The notes under the pieces were generated by a model. It saw only the letters and a program-made list of their open reading frames with translations, made no database searches and was not told the DNA's origin. DNA of 64,000 nucleotides, taken from positions 78,949,422-79,013,421 of the forward strand of contig CP142456.1 in NCBI GenBank assembly GCA_038049695.1, in the 5' to 3' direction. A program made the position numbers and the translations under genes. Positions 35,356 to 45,548 of the stretch are shown in pieces. The DNA is from Cinnamomum chago (Eukaryota; Streptophyta; Magnoliopsida; Laurales; Lauraceae). The first letter of the stretch is position 1; every line of letters starts with the position of its first letter.

Positions 35356-35679
35356 CAGGGGCAGACCTAGGAATTACATCGAGTAAAAAAGTAAACAAAT
35401 TGGAGGGGCCATATGTATAGATTATACAAGGGTGGACCCAGGCAAAACCACGCGAGTGTCAGTCGCACCCATTAAACCGCGGTGCTCCTAAAAAAATCCA
35501 AAAAAATTTATAGGTCCGCCCTCAAAATCAACATGAAAATTCTCGGTTTGTCCCCCCCAAATCAAACAACCTATTAAGGTTCTCACCCCTCACAAGATTA
35601 CAACAAGTTTTTTAAAAACTTGAGGGGTTTTATGAAATGTAGGGGGGTGGTGTTTGGATTTGGCCTGGTTCCGCCAGTG
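35356..35679. mobile_element. Degenerate hAT-like MITE
   Basis: The left end is CAGGGGCAGACCTAGG; the right end inverted is CACTGGCGGAACCAGG. The flanks TCTCCATG and CTCCCATG match only partly. A second pair of similar ends (GGGTGGACCCAGG near 35,430; the inverse AGGTCCGCCCT near 35,512) suggests one element inside another. Confidence 0.5.
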
Positions 35680-35689
35680 CTCCCATGAT

Positions 35690-36515
35690 TATATTGCATC
35701 AAAGTGGGTTCCACAAAAGGGCTTAAAGTTTTACCTCTTTAGCAATCCATGAGAGGTGTCACAGTCTCGCGGATCCCACAAAACTTGCACCGATCCAAAT
35801 GGACTAGATCGTTTGATCTAGTGTGATGTTTTTAATTTAAAACCATTAAACTTGAGGGCTACAGATCAAGGGGTTCAGACCATGGGATTATGTTGAAATC
35901 TCATAGATGGGGAGGTCCCAACAGCATCTTTCAATCTTCACTTCTTCCTTGATCTGAGGAGCGTCTCGCATTGGAGTTATATATTGGGGCGCACCAGGGC
36001 CCACATCAATTTATGGGAAGGTGGGGATCTAAATATCTAGATGTGGCCCACTTGTATTCAAAATTTTAAGTCCATGATCATCCTACTCCCTTTGATTGTC
36101 GCTCTTGCATTATTTTTTTCTTTCAATCTTAACTCAAAACGCATCACGTTACATTCTTACAGTGCAGGGTTCCTGAAAGTTTGAAACTTCACTTTGTTTT
36201 GGACTTTCTAATAAGAGCTAGGTCCATTCACAAACCTTCTAGGTCCCATGCATGCTAAATCTAGCTAAATCTAGAGGAGTACTTTAATGGCAATTTCCTT
36301 CCCGGCCTTAGCTAAATCTAGAAAAATTTTCTTTCCCACCTATGCATGCTGAAAGATTGTGTATTTTGCCCACAGTTAACCAAACTATTTTTTTTCATGA
36401 ACATGTCCTATATAATGTTATTCTTAAAAGACATAGACTAAAAAAGTTTTCATTTTGAGAGGAAACATGCCTAGAGTTTGTAAATTTTTGAATGAAAACA
36501 TACATTACATAAATA
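35690..36515. other. Intergenic, nothing recognised
   Basis: No supported gene or repeat structure. Confidence 0.4.
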
Positions 36516-36722
36516 GATGTATATGTTGGGGGGCATTCATGTGCATTCATCCCTCAACATAGGGTGATGGACACTTACACGGCTTTTCCTCTTTGCTCAT
36601 GAACAATTTTTTTTTCCATACGACCATATATGGTTTTTCCTCTTTTGCACAAGAATCTTTCCAATTATGTAAGTGTCTTTCACCCTATGGTGAGTGATGG
36701 ATGCACATACATATTCTCCGTA
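36516..36722. repeat. Candidate foldback element
   Basis: The left arm (GTGCATTCATCCCTCA, then CATAGGGTGATGGACACTTA, about 36,541-36,577) and the inverted right arm (GTGCATCCATCACTCA, then CATAGGGTGAAAGACACTTA, about 36,669-36,706) match over about 40 bp. It is probably a small MITE; ends and duplication are unresolved. Confidence 0.55.
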
Positions 36723-37930
36723 TATATGTATATAACATATATTACATGCATCATCTTATATAAATTTAAGAAAAGAACTACACATATCTGTACGTATAGA
36801 GTTAAGAAAAAATAAAATATTTTTCACAAAATAATCTTCAACACACACCTTCACATGTAAAAGCATACTAAATGTACAGAATTTGAAAATTAAATAGAAA
36901 AGGCAATTAAAAATAATATTGGCCAAAAACTCAAGACACAGACTTGCAAATGCACTTGTATTTTGTATACACACAAAACATATTCGGATGTGGATTTTTC
37001 TCGTTTCTAGCTATTTTCATGGATTCTACCAAAATGTGTGTAATATTGAGCAGAATTATACCAAAACGTATCTGTATCCGGTATCATACAACACACACAT
37101 ACATATTTATATACCACTCCATATCATGGTTGTTCAAGGGGCAGGTTTGGGCAGGGTGGCAAGTCAGAGTCCAATCGGTTAGTGAAGGTCAAATAGTAAT
37201 TATGGGCCCTACAAACCCTAACCCAGCTCAAGAAAAAAGTAAAAAGGTTCAACCCTAATTTTGAATGAGCAGGTCGGGATCAGGTTGAGTTGGCGGGTTG
37301 GCTCAGGAATTGCCTACCCTGCCCGCCCCCAATTGTAAGATTTGGAGCACCTTCTAGAAATAAGTTTTTTTGGCTATACGTTGCAGCATTTTATGTTGGG
37401 GAAATTAATTATGAAGAATGTGCAATAAAAAATTAAATAAACAATTAAAATAAGTAATTAGTGAGTAAAAGTGAATGTTTGTGAATGTGAGAAATTAATC
37501 TAAGAAAGCAATAAAAATGGGCCAGGCACACCAATTAAGATGTTTTTTTAAAGACAACAATTTCCCACATGCATGTAGTTTTGATGAAATTCTATCCCCA
37601 TAATACAATGCTCAACTCTGATTTAAAGCCTGCATACTAGAATCAGAAATATGAAATTGCCCTTAAAATCAAAGTAAAAATAAATATAAAAAAAATGCTC
37701 ATAGACAATACTATACACTAGAATGCTTTCTGCTTATTTCGAATACTCAATCAAAAAACCTGAAAATCACCTTAATTTATAGAGTTGGAAGTAACTCTTG
37801 AAAATAGGGTCACATCCATTCAAATGGGCCCAAGAGACACATCTCATCCAAATGGCACAAAACACTTATTTTGAAAAGACGCATTCAAATGTCTCTTGGA
37901 TTTTTTTTTAAATTATTGAATTTTAGAAAA
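36723..37930. other. Intergenic, nothing recognised
   Basis: AT-rich. A GGGC-rich patch at 37,130-37,330 resembles the interior of the hAT-type element at 32,949. No supported gene. Confidence 0.4.
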
Positions 37931-38113
37931 TATCCAACATTTTACTCACTTCCTTGTTTGACCTTTTTCTCCACATGAATGATTTTGATCATGATATCCA
38001 ACATTTTACTCACTTCCTTGTTTGACCTTTTTCTCCACATGAATGATTTTGATCATGATATCCAACATTTTACTCACTTCCTTTTTTGACCTTTTTCTCC
38101 ACATGAATGATTT
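37931..38113 (+). repeat. Three-copy 64-bp tandem repeat upstream of the peptide gene
   Basis: Units start at 37,931, 37,995 and 38,059, each with TATCCAACATTTTACTCACT and a CTTTTTCTCCACATGAATGA block. The first two are virtually identical; the third has one changed base and diverges near its end. Confidence 0.9.
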
Positions 38114-38124
38114 AATTTGCCCAT

Positions 38125-38460
38125 GATCATTTAATTGGAATTATTTTCTTATTACCTTTTAAGGATTCCTATAAAAAGAAGAAAATCAGAAGAAGACTGC
38201 GTTCAGCAGGCACCCTATGTGCGACAGATCATGTTATAAATGGACATGCATGAAAGCCAATGGTATGGCAAACTATCTAAACTATTTTGGCCAAGATCAT
38301 TTAATTGGAATTATTTTCTTGTTATATTTACAGGCTCCTATGAAAAGAAGGAAATCTCAAGACGATTGCTTTCACAAGGAATCCTATGTGCAAGAGATAA
38401 TGTCATAATTATACATACATGCATGCAAGCCTATTGGTCATCAGTTGAACACTATAATTA
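38125..38460 (+). repeat. ~170-bp tandem duplication including a TATA box
   Basis: Copy 1 (38125-38294) and copy 2 (from 38,295) both begin GATCATTTAATTGGAATTAT and share much of their length. Copy 1 keeps CCTATAAAAAG (TATA-like, about 38,169-38,179); in copy 2 it is CCTATGAAAAG. Copy 1 may hold the promoter of the peptide gene just downstream. Confidence 0.75.
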
Positions 38461-38518
38461 TGTATGTGTGTATGACTTAGCTGCATTGAGGAGTATCACT
38501 GACAAAAAAGAGGCTAAA

Positions 38519-38737
38519 ATGGAGAGCAGAAGAGTTCTGGTTTTTGTGCTACTTGTTGTCATGGCGATGGCTTCAAGTCCAAGCAGGGGTGTGGAGGCCG
38601 CTTACCTCATGCCCAGGAAACCATGCATCCAGGAGGAGTGCACTGCATCTTGTAAGCTATACCTCAAGGAAAATTTTGCGAGTGCCACCTGCTCTAAAAA
38701 CAGCTTGAACATGGAGTTCTGCATATGCTCGTCGTAA
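38519..38737 (+). CDS. Small secreted six-cysteine peptide (defensin-like)
   Basis: A 72-residue frame. Residues 1-28 are a signal peptide (VLVFVLLVVMAMASS core, cleavage likely near VEAA). The mature part has the spacing C-x4-C-x3-C-x11-C-x9-C-x-C, close to the cysteine-stabilised alpha-beta pattern of plant defensin-like/LCR peptides but without the outermost cysteine pair of classical defensins. Such peptides act in defence or reproductive signalling; the role here is unknown. The start Met was chosen because the signal peptide follows at once; an upstream in-frame Met exists at 38,240. The usual intron in the signal-peptide region of LCR genes is not evident. Tandem duplications lie just upstream. 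Confidence 0.65.
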   Translation: MESRRVLVFVLLVVMAMASSPSRGVEAAYLMPRKPCIQEECTASCKLYLKENFASATCSKNSLNMEFCICSS

Positions 38738-39815
38738 GGTGGAGAAGAATAAGAAGTTATAGAAGTTTGAACAAGATGATGTCTGATTTGTTATTACTGC
38801 TACAACAAAGTGCTTGAACTACGTTGCTGTTGTTGTTCAGGTTTTAGTTTCAAATGTAACCAAAAAAAATAAAAACATATATATGATATTGTCTGATGGG
38901 TATATGAGTATAAAGATCTCTAGTACATATGTGCTCATTATTGGGCTTATTCTCTATCGCCAGACACATGTCATGTCCCGCTGATAACAAAGGGGTTAAA
39001 CGTGGGATTAGGGGCAAATTAAAATTTTCCTCGACATGATAGTGATTGGCCCCCAATCATGATGCCATATGATCGAAGTCCACGGTGAGGTTAATGTGTT
39101 TGATCAGTTACCCGATATGCACCATGGAAGCTTCTAAATGAACATATGATACAATAAAAAATTCCAGAGCAAGCATAAAATATTAATTGAAGTTCGAAGT
39201 TATCAATAAGAAAAAGTATTTAATTACAACAAGGCCACTAAAACTTAGGCCACCCAAAAGATGAAGGCACTTGGGTGCAGGTCACGATGACTTAGTAGAT
39301 GTCATTTACACACCACTTGTGGTCATTAGACAGATGTGCCTGAAGCGCCTCTTCCTCCTACTCTACTAGGGATAGGAAGACTCGATACCTATTCACCAAG
39401 CGTAGCATTATCAGACTACAAGTAGCTAGCTGATAGATATACATAAAATTAAGTAGATATACAAATACAAAGCGGTAAATAGCAACTTGATCATGTTATG
39501 AATGATAAAGAACGATCAATGAAAACGGACTCCTAATACGGATTCTATCGATAGGGGCGGTCCACGTAGGCTGCTACCTAACATAAGAGGTCGAGGTAGT
39601 TCGAGAAGTCAACATTGGCCAAGTCATCGGGTGTTCAATTCTGTACAAGTCTCAATACATCATGTAGTTAGCCCGCCTTAGGGTGTTTAACCCTGTCCAA
39701 ATTAATACTTAGGGGGTATAAATCCTAGTCCATATAACTGTATACATCCGCTTCATAGTTCAATACCGATCTGTAGTTGTTCAAAGTCATTCTTGGCTCG
39801 ACCCATGAGCAAACT
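38738..39815. other. Intergenic / LTR flank
   Basis: The first ~140 bases are probably the 3' UTR of the peptide gene. From about 39,170 the base composition changes to that of LTR-retrotransposon sequence, perhaps an eroded element, but no domain or primer-binding site is visible. Confidence 0.4.
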
Positions 39816-42479
39816 TGTCACGACCCGGTCCCGAGATTTGACTAATCCAGATGAACCCCGAGTCGTGCAACCATATTTACTCCCATAAACTCCGAATTAA
39901 CCAAAGTTAAAACGAAATCCACAAGGGATAACAATCATTAATACCTGTCAAATGTACAAATTTTGCGGAAATATATATATATATATACATTGACGAGACT
40001 AATTACACAAGTCTTTTACATAATAGTAAAGTCCATCTTATACATAATGTTCCGTTTCATCTCTCGATTTGGTCACACTCTGCATATTTCAAATACGATG
40101 CAAAAGGACATTAGTTATACCTCAAAATGGATACATAAAAGTTCTCTCAAAACATCTTTCCAAAATGTTCCAACTCTATTCACATTCGGACTCACGTCTA
40201 TTCAATCAACGCTCTTGGAGTAATCTGATTGACCTCCTCCACAGGCTGTATATTCTCTGCATGATTGACACGGGTAATTGGGCATGTAATGTCATCAATA
40301 ACACTGTGAACACGACGGTTCAACAATGTATACATAGATCTATGATAGTACATGCTTATAAATATACAAAATCTAACAATTAATAGTTCTATCGTCAATA
40401 CTCAATTCTAACAATTCTACTCAATCCGTACTATGACATTAGCACGAGTATTCATAGTCAAGTAATGAACAATTACTAGCTTGGCAAATACTATAGTACT
40501 TATGTTATTTCACATCTTATAAACAAAAGGAAAGAATCATTCAATATCATTGTCCTCTTTGGCACAGGGCGGAAGGGCACACCATTCATGACCCAGGCCT
40601 CAGAAGGAAATTATTCAGTTACTTATTCATTCAGTCATCATCCTTTGGCACAAGGCGGAATGGCGCACCATTCATGACCTATGCTTCATAAAGGAATTAT
40701 TCAGTACTGTGGGATCTACCAGTGTCCGGGCCAGGGACATCTGACAGTGACACAGAGCTCCGGAACACTCTAATTCATCTGCTGCAGCAGGAGTATTTAT
40801 TAATCATAACTGTTCATTGTTCATTTATTAATTCAACGTACATTCATTCATTATCACATTATTCGATCCATTCAGTCTTTCCTGAATTCAGTGTGGCTCA
40901 ATGATGAGCTTAGGAATCACTATGTAGTGGCAAGACTCAAGACATCTACTCAATCTATCATTCGATCTAACTTTCTAAACTAAACAAATGGGTGAAGCAC
41001 TCGTTATCCAACGTACATGTTATCCTCGATGAACATCACTTTATTTAGTAATTTGTACATTAAATAACCTTAGCTAACACTTATGAAGGCTTGGATATCA
41101 CCAATATCAGCCCATGTGCATTAGGCCTTTACCTAGGAAAATCAGACTTCAAATATGAAATTCCCTCCAAGTTCGGTCACCTTGTCGGTTGGCCGACATT
41201 CACACTCGGTTAACTCTCGGTTGGCCACTCGGTTGACCGAACTCTGTCGGTTGACCACTTGGTTGACCCTAGTTACAGCTCGAAAATTCAGAATTTTTAA
41301 CACTTCAGGGATCACTCGGTCGGCCTGTCGGTCGACCCTCGGCGGACCGACATCATAATGTCGGTCGACCGAACTTACTCGGTTAGCTTTCCAGAAGCTG
41401 ATTCTTCTGTGTACTTCAATCAGGTTGGTTCGGTCAGGTGTCGGTCAAGCGTCGGTCAGCTTTCCAGAAGCCGAACCACACTAAGAAATGAATCCAGATA
41501 TGTTCGGTCAGCTGTCGGTCAGGCGTCGGTCGACCGAACTGCTCCCAGAACTCCATTACAGAGCTTCAAAATTTCTGAAGCAAAATCTTGGAATTTGAAT
41601 TCCTGAGTTCTTACAAGTCCTATAACATCATAAATCAATAGAAATCATATACTTGCCTCTATTTGGAGATTAATCCACAAAAACCCTTTTTGTTTAGCTT
41701 GGATTTGAGGTGTTTCTCAATTTGAATCCCTTTTTTCAAGCCTATTTCCATGAAAATATTCAAGATACAACTACTATGAGTTATATGAACTAGAAATCAT
41801 TCCTACGCACTCAATGGAACTTGAAAACTCTACTAAGAGTTCAAGAACACTTACTTGTAGTTGTAAAGAGAAGTTTGAGATCTTCTTTTAGCTTTAACTC
41901 CAAGGAAATAGAGAACAACTTGATGGAGAAGATGAAGTGGAAGCAATCTCTTCTAAAACCACACACTCAAATCCTCAATCTTGATGCTCGTTGAAGAGGA
42001 AATGGAAGAGAGAAGAAGAAAATGAAAAGAGAAAGGACGCTAGGGTTTGAGATGAATGAACTCATTGAGTTCATCTTAACTTTTATAAGCCCTCAAATTG
42101 CGATTAAGTCCACCATTTCCTTTAATTTACGATTCAAGTCAAATGAAAGGTCATTTGATCTGATACTCGTCGAATGACCTCGAGTCTTTTATGAAAGTTA
42201 ACGTACTCGTCAAGATACACGCTTTGGTATCAAGAGTTTCCGTATTTGACAAAATTCATGAAAATTCGTATTTATGAAAAAGTCCTATTTTTATTAGCTT
42301 AAGTCTAAAAACTCATTCAATCCCTTGATTACCATTTCATTAAGCCTAATACATTCAATTTAGGCAAATTCAATTCCATTTGGCTATAAACTATCATTAG
42401 CTTAATTAAGCACAATTAATTAGCCTTAATTTTCGATCAATTAGAGTTAATCTTGATTAACTCGGGACGGGGCTTAACA
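39816..42479 (-). mobile_element. Solo or truncated LTR, minus orientation (family B)
   Basis: Read on the minus strand, it begins TGTTAAGCCCCGTCCCGAG and ends CTCGGGACCGGGTCGTGACA, a 2,664-bp LTR with TG...CA ends. The minus strand has a TATA-like CTTATAAAAG near 42,080. No primer-binding site lies beyond its end (left) and no clear 5-bp duplication was found. A weak purine tract (AGGGGAA) precedes its start. GTCGACC/CGGTCGG words cluster at 41,170-41,540. Confidence 0.65.
40553..40710. repeat. 86-bp tandem duplication inside LTR B
   Basis: Two diverged copies share TTTGGCACA, then GGCGGAA and CACCATTCATGACC, offset by 86 bp (40,559 and 40,645). Confidence 0.7.
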
Positions 42480-43406
42480 TTCCCCTAAGCATAATAAGCA
42501 AGTTTGGAAGAGATTGACTTAATAGTGTTGATTTTAGACTCAAATTAGTGAAATTAAGGGCTTTTCTGTAAATATGGATTTTAGCATATTTCGTCGAATG
42601 CGGTGAAGTTTGATACCATCATGTGTATCTCGACGAGTACGTCAACTTTCATAATACATTCATTTTCATTTGACTTCAAATGAGTCTTAATTTGACTCAA
42701 ATTAGAAATATGTGTAATATATGGGTTTTTGTACAAAATACTGTTTATAAGGTTTCAAATGGAAACCAATCTCAGTTCATTCAATGGTTTCCAGCATAGA
42801 GAACCTTAGGTTCATCTTCTTTCTTCGTTTCTTCTTGGTTTTCTTCATCAAAGGTGCTTAAAAGAAGCTAAGTTTGTGTGGAAGACTCGAGTTGTCTTCA
42901 TCTACCTCATTTCCTTGCTTTGTTTTCTTGGACTTCTTGGCGTTAAAGTTTGAGGGAAATCTCAAATTCCTTTCCACAAGCTGTCAAGTAAGTTTTGAGA
43001 GTAATTTCAGTTGTAAATGAGTTCTTTAAACCCTTTTCCATCTCAAAAGCTCATTGAGTTCGGATTTGAATGGTTTGGTGATATTAGGGTTTGAGATTGT
43101 GTGGAATTGAATCAAATAGAGCTCAAAAGAAGGGTTTTTGATTAAGTTGCTATTTGTTATGAGTTGTTGTCATTAGATGTGAATTTTTTTGGAATTGTAT
43201 ATATTGGAATGGTATATGAATCAATTGAGTGGTGTCTGTAGTGATTAAATGATGGAATAGAAGTGTATTTTGTGTATTAGATTCATTTGAAAGGAAAGTG
43301 TAAATAGTTTATTATAATTACATGCTGAATTATGTAGATTTCATTTAATTGGTTGTAGTTATGAATTCAGCTATATAATGTGAGAATTGATTTATGTGAA
43401 TGGGTT
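42480..43406 (+). mobile_element. 5'-truncated LTR of family B in opposite orientation
   Basis: This stretch matches the inverse of 41,640-42,340. For example, TGATACCATCATGTGTATCT, then CGACGAGTACGTCAACTTTC, matches minus-strand TGATACCAAAGCGTGTATCT, then TGACGAGTACGTTAACTTTC. It thus forms a large imperfect palindrome centred on 42,480. Its first ~190 bases are missing, and its right side is cut by the Tekay-type LTR at 43,407. Confidence 0.7.
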
Positions 43407-43717
43407 TGTGAGGTCCCACACTTGGTGGGCCCTCTAATTGCTATTTTATAGACTAATTAATTCTAATTTATGTTAATTATTGGTTAATTATGCTAATCTT
43501 TGCTAATTATTGCTAATCTTTGCTAATTATTGTTAATTACTATTTATTGGGCTAATTAGGGGTTGATTAGGGTGACTAGTTAGATTTTCCTAAGTTATAG
43601 TTAGACTGGCTTGGTTTAGTTAGTTTTGGGGTTAGTTGGGTGTTTGTGTTAATCCTAGGCTTTTAGTGCTAAATAGGACCTTAGTTAGTGGTCTTAATCT
43701 AATTAGTGAGGGATTAG
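43407..43717 (+). mobile_element. Start of older Tekay/Del-like LTR (host of the young insertion)
   Basis: TGTGAGGTCCCACACTTGGT at 43,407 is a diverged copy of the young LTR start at 43,718. The next ~300 bases follow the young LTR with scattered changes. The bases before it (GGGTT) are not a polypurine tract, so it is the 5' or a solo LTR. It is interrupted at 43,717 and resumes at 61,767. Confidence 0.85.
43713..43717 (+). repeat. Target-site duplication, left (ATTAG)
   Basis: ATTAG lies directly before the first LTR and is repeated directly after the last LTR at 61762-61766. Five bases is the usual Ty3/gypsy duplication length. Confidence 0.9.
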
Positions 43718-43769
43718 TGTGAGGTCCCACCCTTGGTGGGCCCTCTAAGGGCTAATTTATAGACTAATT

Positions 43770-43890
43770 AATCCTAATTTATGTTAATTATTGCTTAATT
43801 ATGTTAATCTTTGTTAATCTTCGCTAATCTTCACTAATTTTTGCTAATCACCACTAATTATTGCTAATCTTTATTAATCCTGTTTAATTA
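43770..43890 (+). repeat. Short AT-rich subrepeats in the LTR U3
   Basis: About ten variants of an 11-bp word of the form nTAATCTTnGC/TAATTATTGC follow one another. The same occurs at the homologous place in LTR2, LTR3 and, with changes, in the older LTR (43,480-43,550). Confidence 0.7.
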
Positions 43891-44117
43891 CTCTTTAATT
43901 GGGCTGGTTAGGAGCTAATTAGATTGACTAGTTAGTTTCTCCTAAGTTTTTAGTTAGACTAGGTTAGTTTGGGTTAATTTCTAATCAATTGAGTGTTAGT
44001 GTCAAACCTAGGCTAATAGTGTTGATTAGGCTCTTAGTTAGATTAATTAAGTTAATTAGGTTGGGTTAGCAAAAGGTGCTTCTAGAATGTTCCTAACCTA
44101 ATGACCCAACTACCCCC

Positions 44118-44226
44118 AAACCCTAACCCTCTTTCCACTAAACCCTAAGGGCACTATGGTCCCTAACTACTTTACTAATCCTATATAATATCTCTTAAAC
44201 TTTTGCAACTCATTTCAAAACCCTAA
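44118..44226 (+). promoter_or_regulatory. LTR core promoter: TATA box with three telo-boxes
   Basis: TATATAA at 44182-44188 is flanked by AAACCCTAA at 44118-44126, 44140-44148 and 44218-44226. Telo-boxes are plant promoter motifs bound by telomere-repeat-binding proteins. The same layout occurs in LTR2, LTR3 and the older LTR (TATAAAA 61886-61892; AAACCCTAA 61844-61852 and 61914-61922). Promoter function is inferred. Confidence 0.6.
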
Positions 44227-45378
44227 GCAGCCCCCATCCCAAGGTAACTCCCAGCTCTCTTCCCAAGATAACTTCCCCAGCTCCCATCTCAACTTCCTTC
44301 CTACGTTGAACTAAGAACTACTGTTGCATTTTCCATTTCTTCTTCACTGCTGGAAACCCATCTTGAAGAACAACAGCTGCAACCACCATTTCATCTTCTC
44401 CCTGGAACTGGACTGTTGCTGTTGTTGTAAGTTCATCTTGGAGCTGCTGTACCCCATCTTCCTTCTCCTCCTGCTGGATTGTGACTGTGCTGGAATCCTT
44501 TGAGAACTGCTGCTATCTCCTTCAACTCCAACTACAGCAGCCACTGCTACCATCTCTTCCTTCGTTTCCCCATTTCATCTCACTGATTTCTGAGACCCTG
44601 CTGCTGGAATTTCTTCTTGAATGGCTGCTGGACTGATTTCTGCTGGAATCCCAGCTTGAAAAACTACTACTGTTGTAATTCTTCTTCTTCAGCAATTTCT
44701 GCTGGGATTTCCACCTTGGCCTGCTACTTCTACTTCTCTGTTTGGGCTGGGAGAAATGTTCCTGAGAGCAGCAGCCACGGTTTCACCTTCCTTCCCTCTT
44801 AATCTTCCCCTGAGCCACTGATTCAGTGTGGAGATTTACTCCCCTGGAGCTACAACAGCTGCCGTTTCTTTCTTCTTCATCTTTATTTCCCCACCTGGGA
44901 GGTCATATTGCTGCTGGAAATTTAGCTAGGAGCTGCTGCTCTACTCTGCTGGAATCTGAGCTGCAGCAGTCATCACCATCTTCTTCTTCACCTTCTCTGT
45001 CAGCTGGGCACTTCTCTTCTCAGTTATTTCTCTAACAATCTCTCTCTCAAGCTACAAAAGGCAAGTGCTCATACTCCTAATTTAGCATATATGTGTTGTT
45101 TATTGATTCCTATAGCTTTAATTCATGGTTGTGTTTGATTAGTTTAGAAATCTGTTGAGCTCTGTTTGTATTGTTTATTTGGATGGAAGGTCACTGATGG
45201 ATGGGGGTTTTCACCCCCCATTTGGAAGATCAGTGGGCCATAAGGTGTTAATGGATGGTTTATGAAGTTATTTATTGATTAGAAGTGGTTTGGGGAAGTT
45301 TGGAAGTGATTGGAAGTGATTTGGGCGAAAACGGAGCTGAAACGGAAAAGTTGCAGAAATCTGCAGGAATAGTGTTTT

Positions 45379-45548
45379 CAGTGTTCTAGGTCGACCGAGA
45401 CCCCCCTCTAGGTCGACCGAGAACACTGCAGTTTCTAAAAAATCAAGCCTCAGTTATTATCTGCAGAATTTCCCTGACACGCCCGAGGACTCGCCCGACA
45501 GTGTTCTAGGTCGACCGAGACCCCCCTCTAGGTCGACCGAGAACACTG
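45379..45548 (+). repeat. Two identical 50-bp GTCGACC palindromic units in LTR1
   Basis: Units at 45379-45428 and 45499-45548 each read CAGTGTTCT ... AGAACACTG, enclosing two copies of CTAGGTCGACCGAG. They are identical and 120 bp apart. They repeat in LTR2 (+6,991) and LTR3 (+13,982). Confidence 0.9.

Noticed and set aside
41155..41606. Open frames with TSVGR/VDRT-like repeats
   Set aside because: Translation of the CGGTCGACC-rich part of LTR B; a nucleotide-level repeat, not a gene.
44344..45035. Ser/Gln/Leu-rich small open frames in each LTR
   Set aside because: They come from CTG/CTTCTT-rich LTR sequence, recur only because the LTR is repeated, and show no domain.
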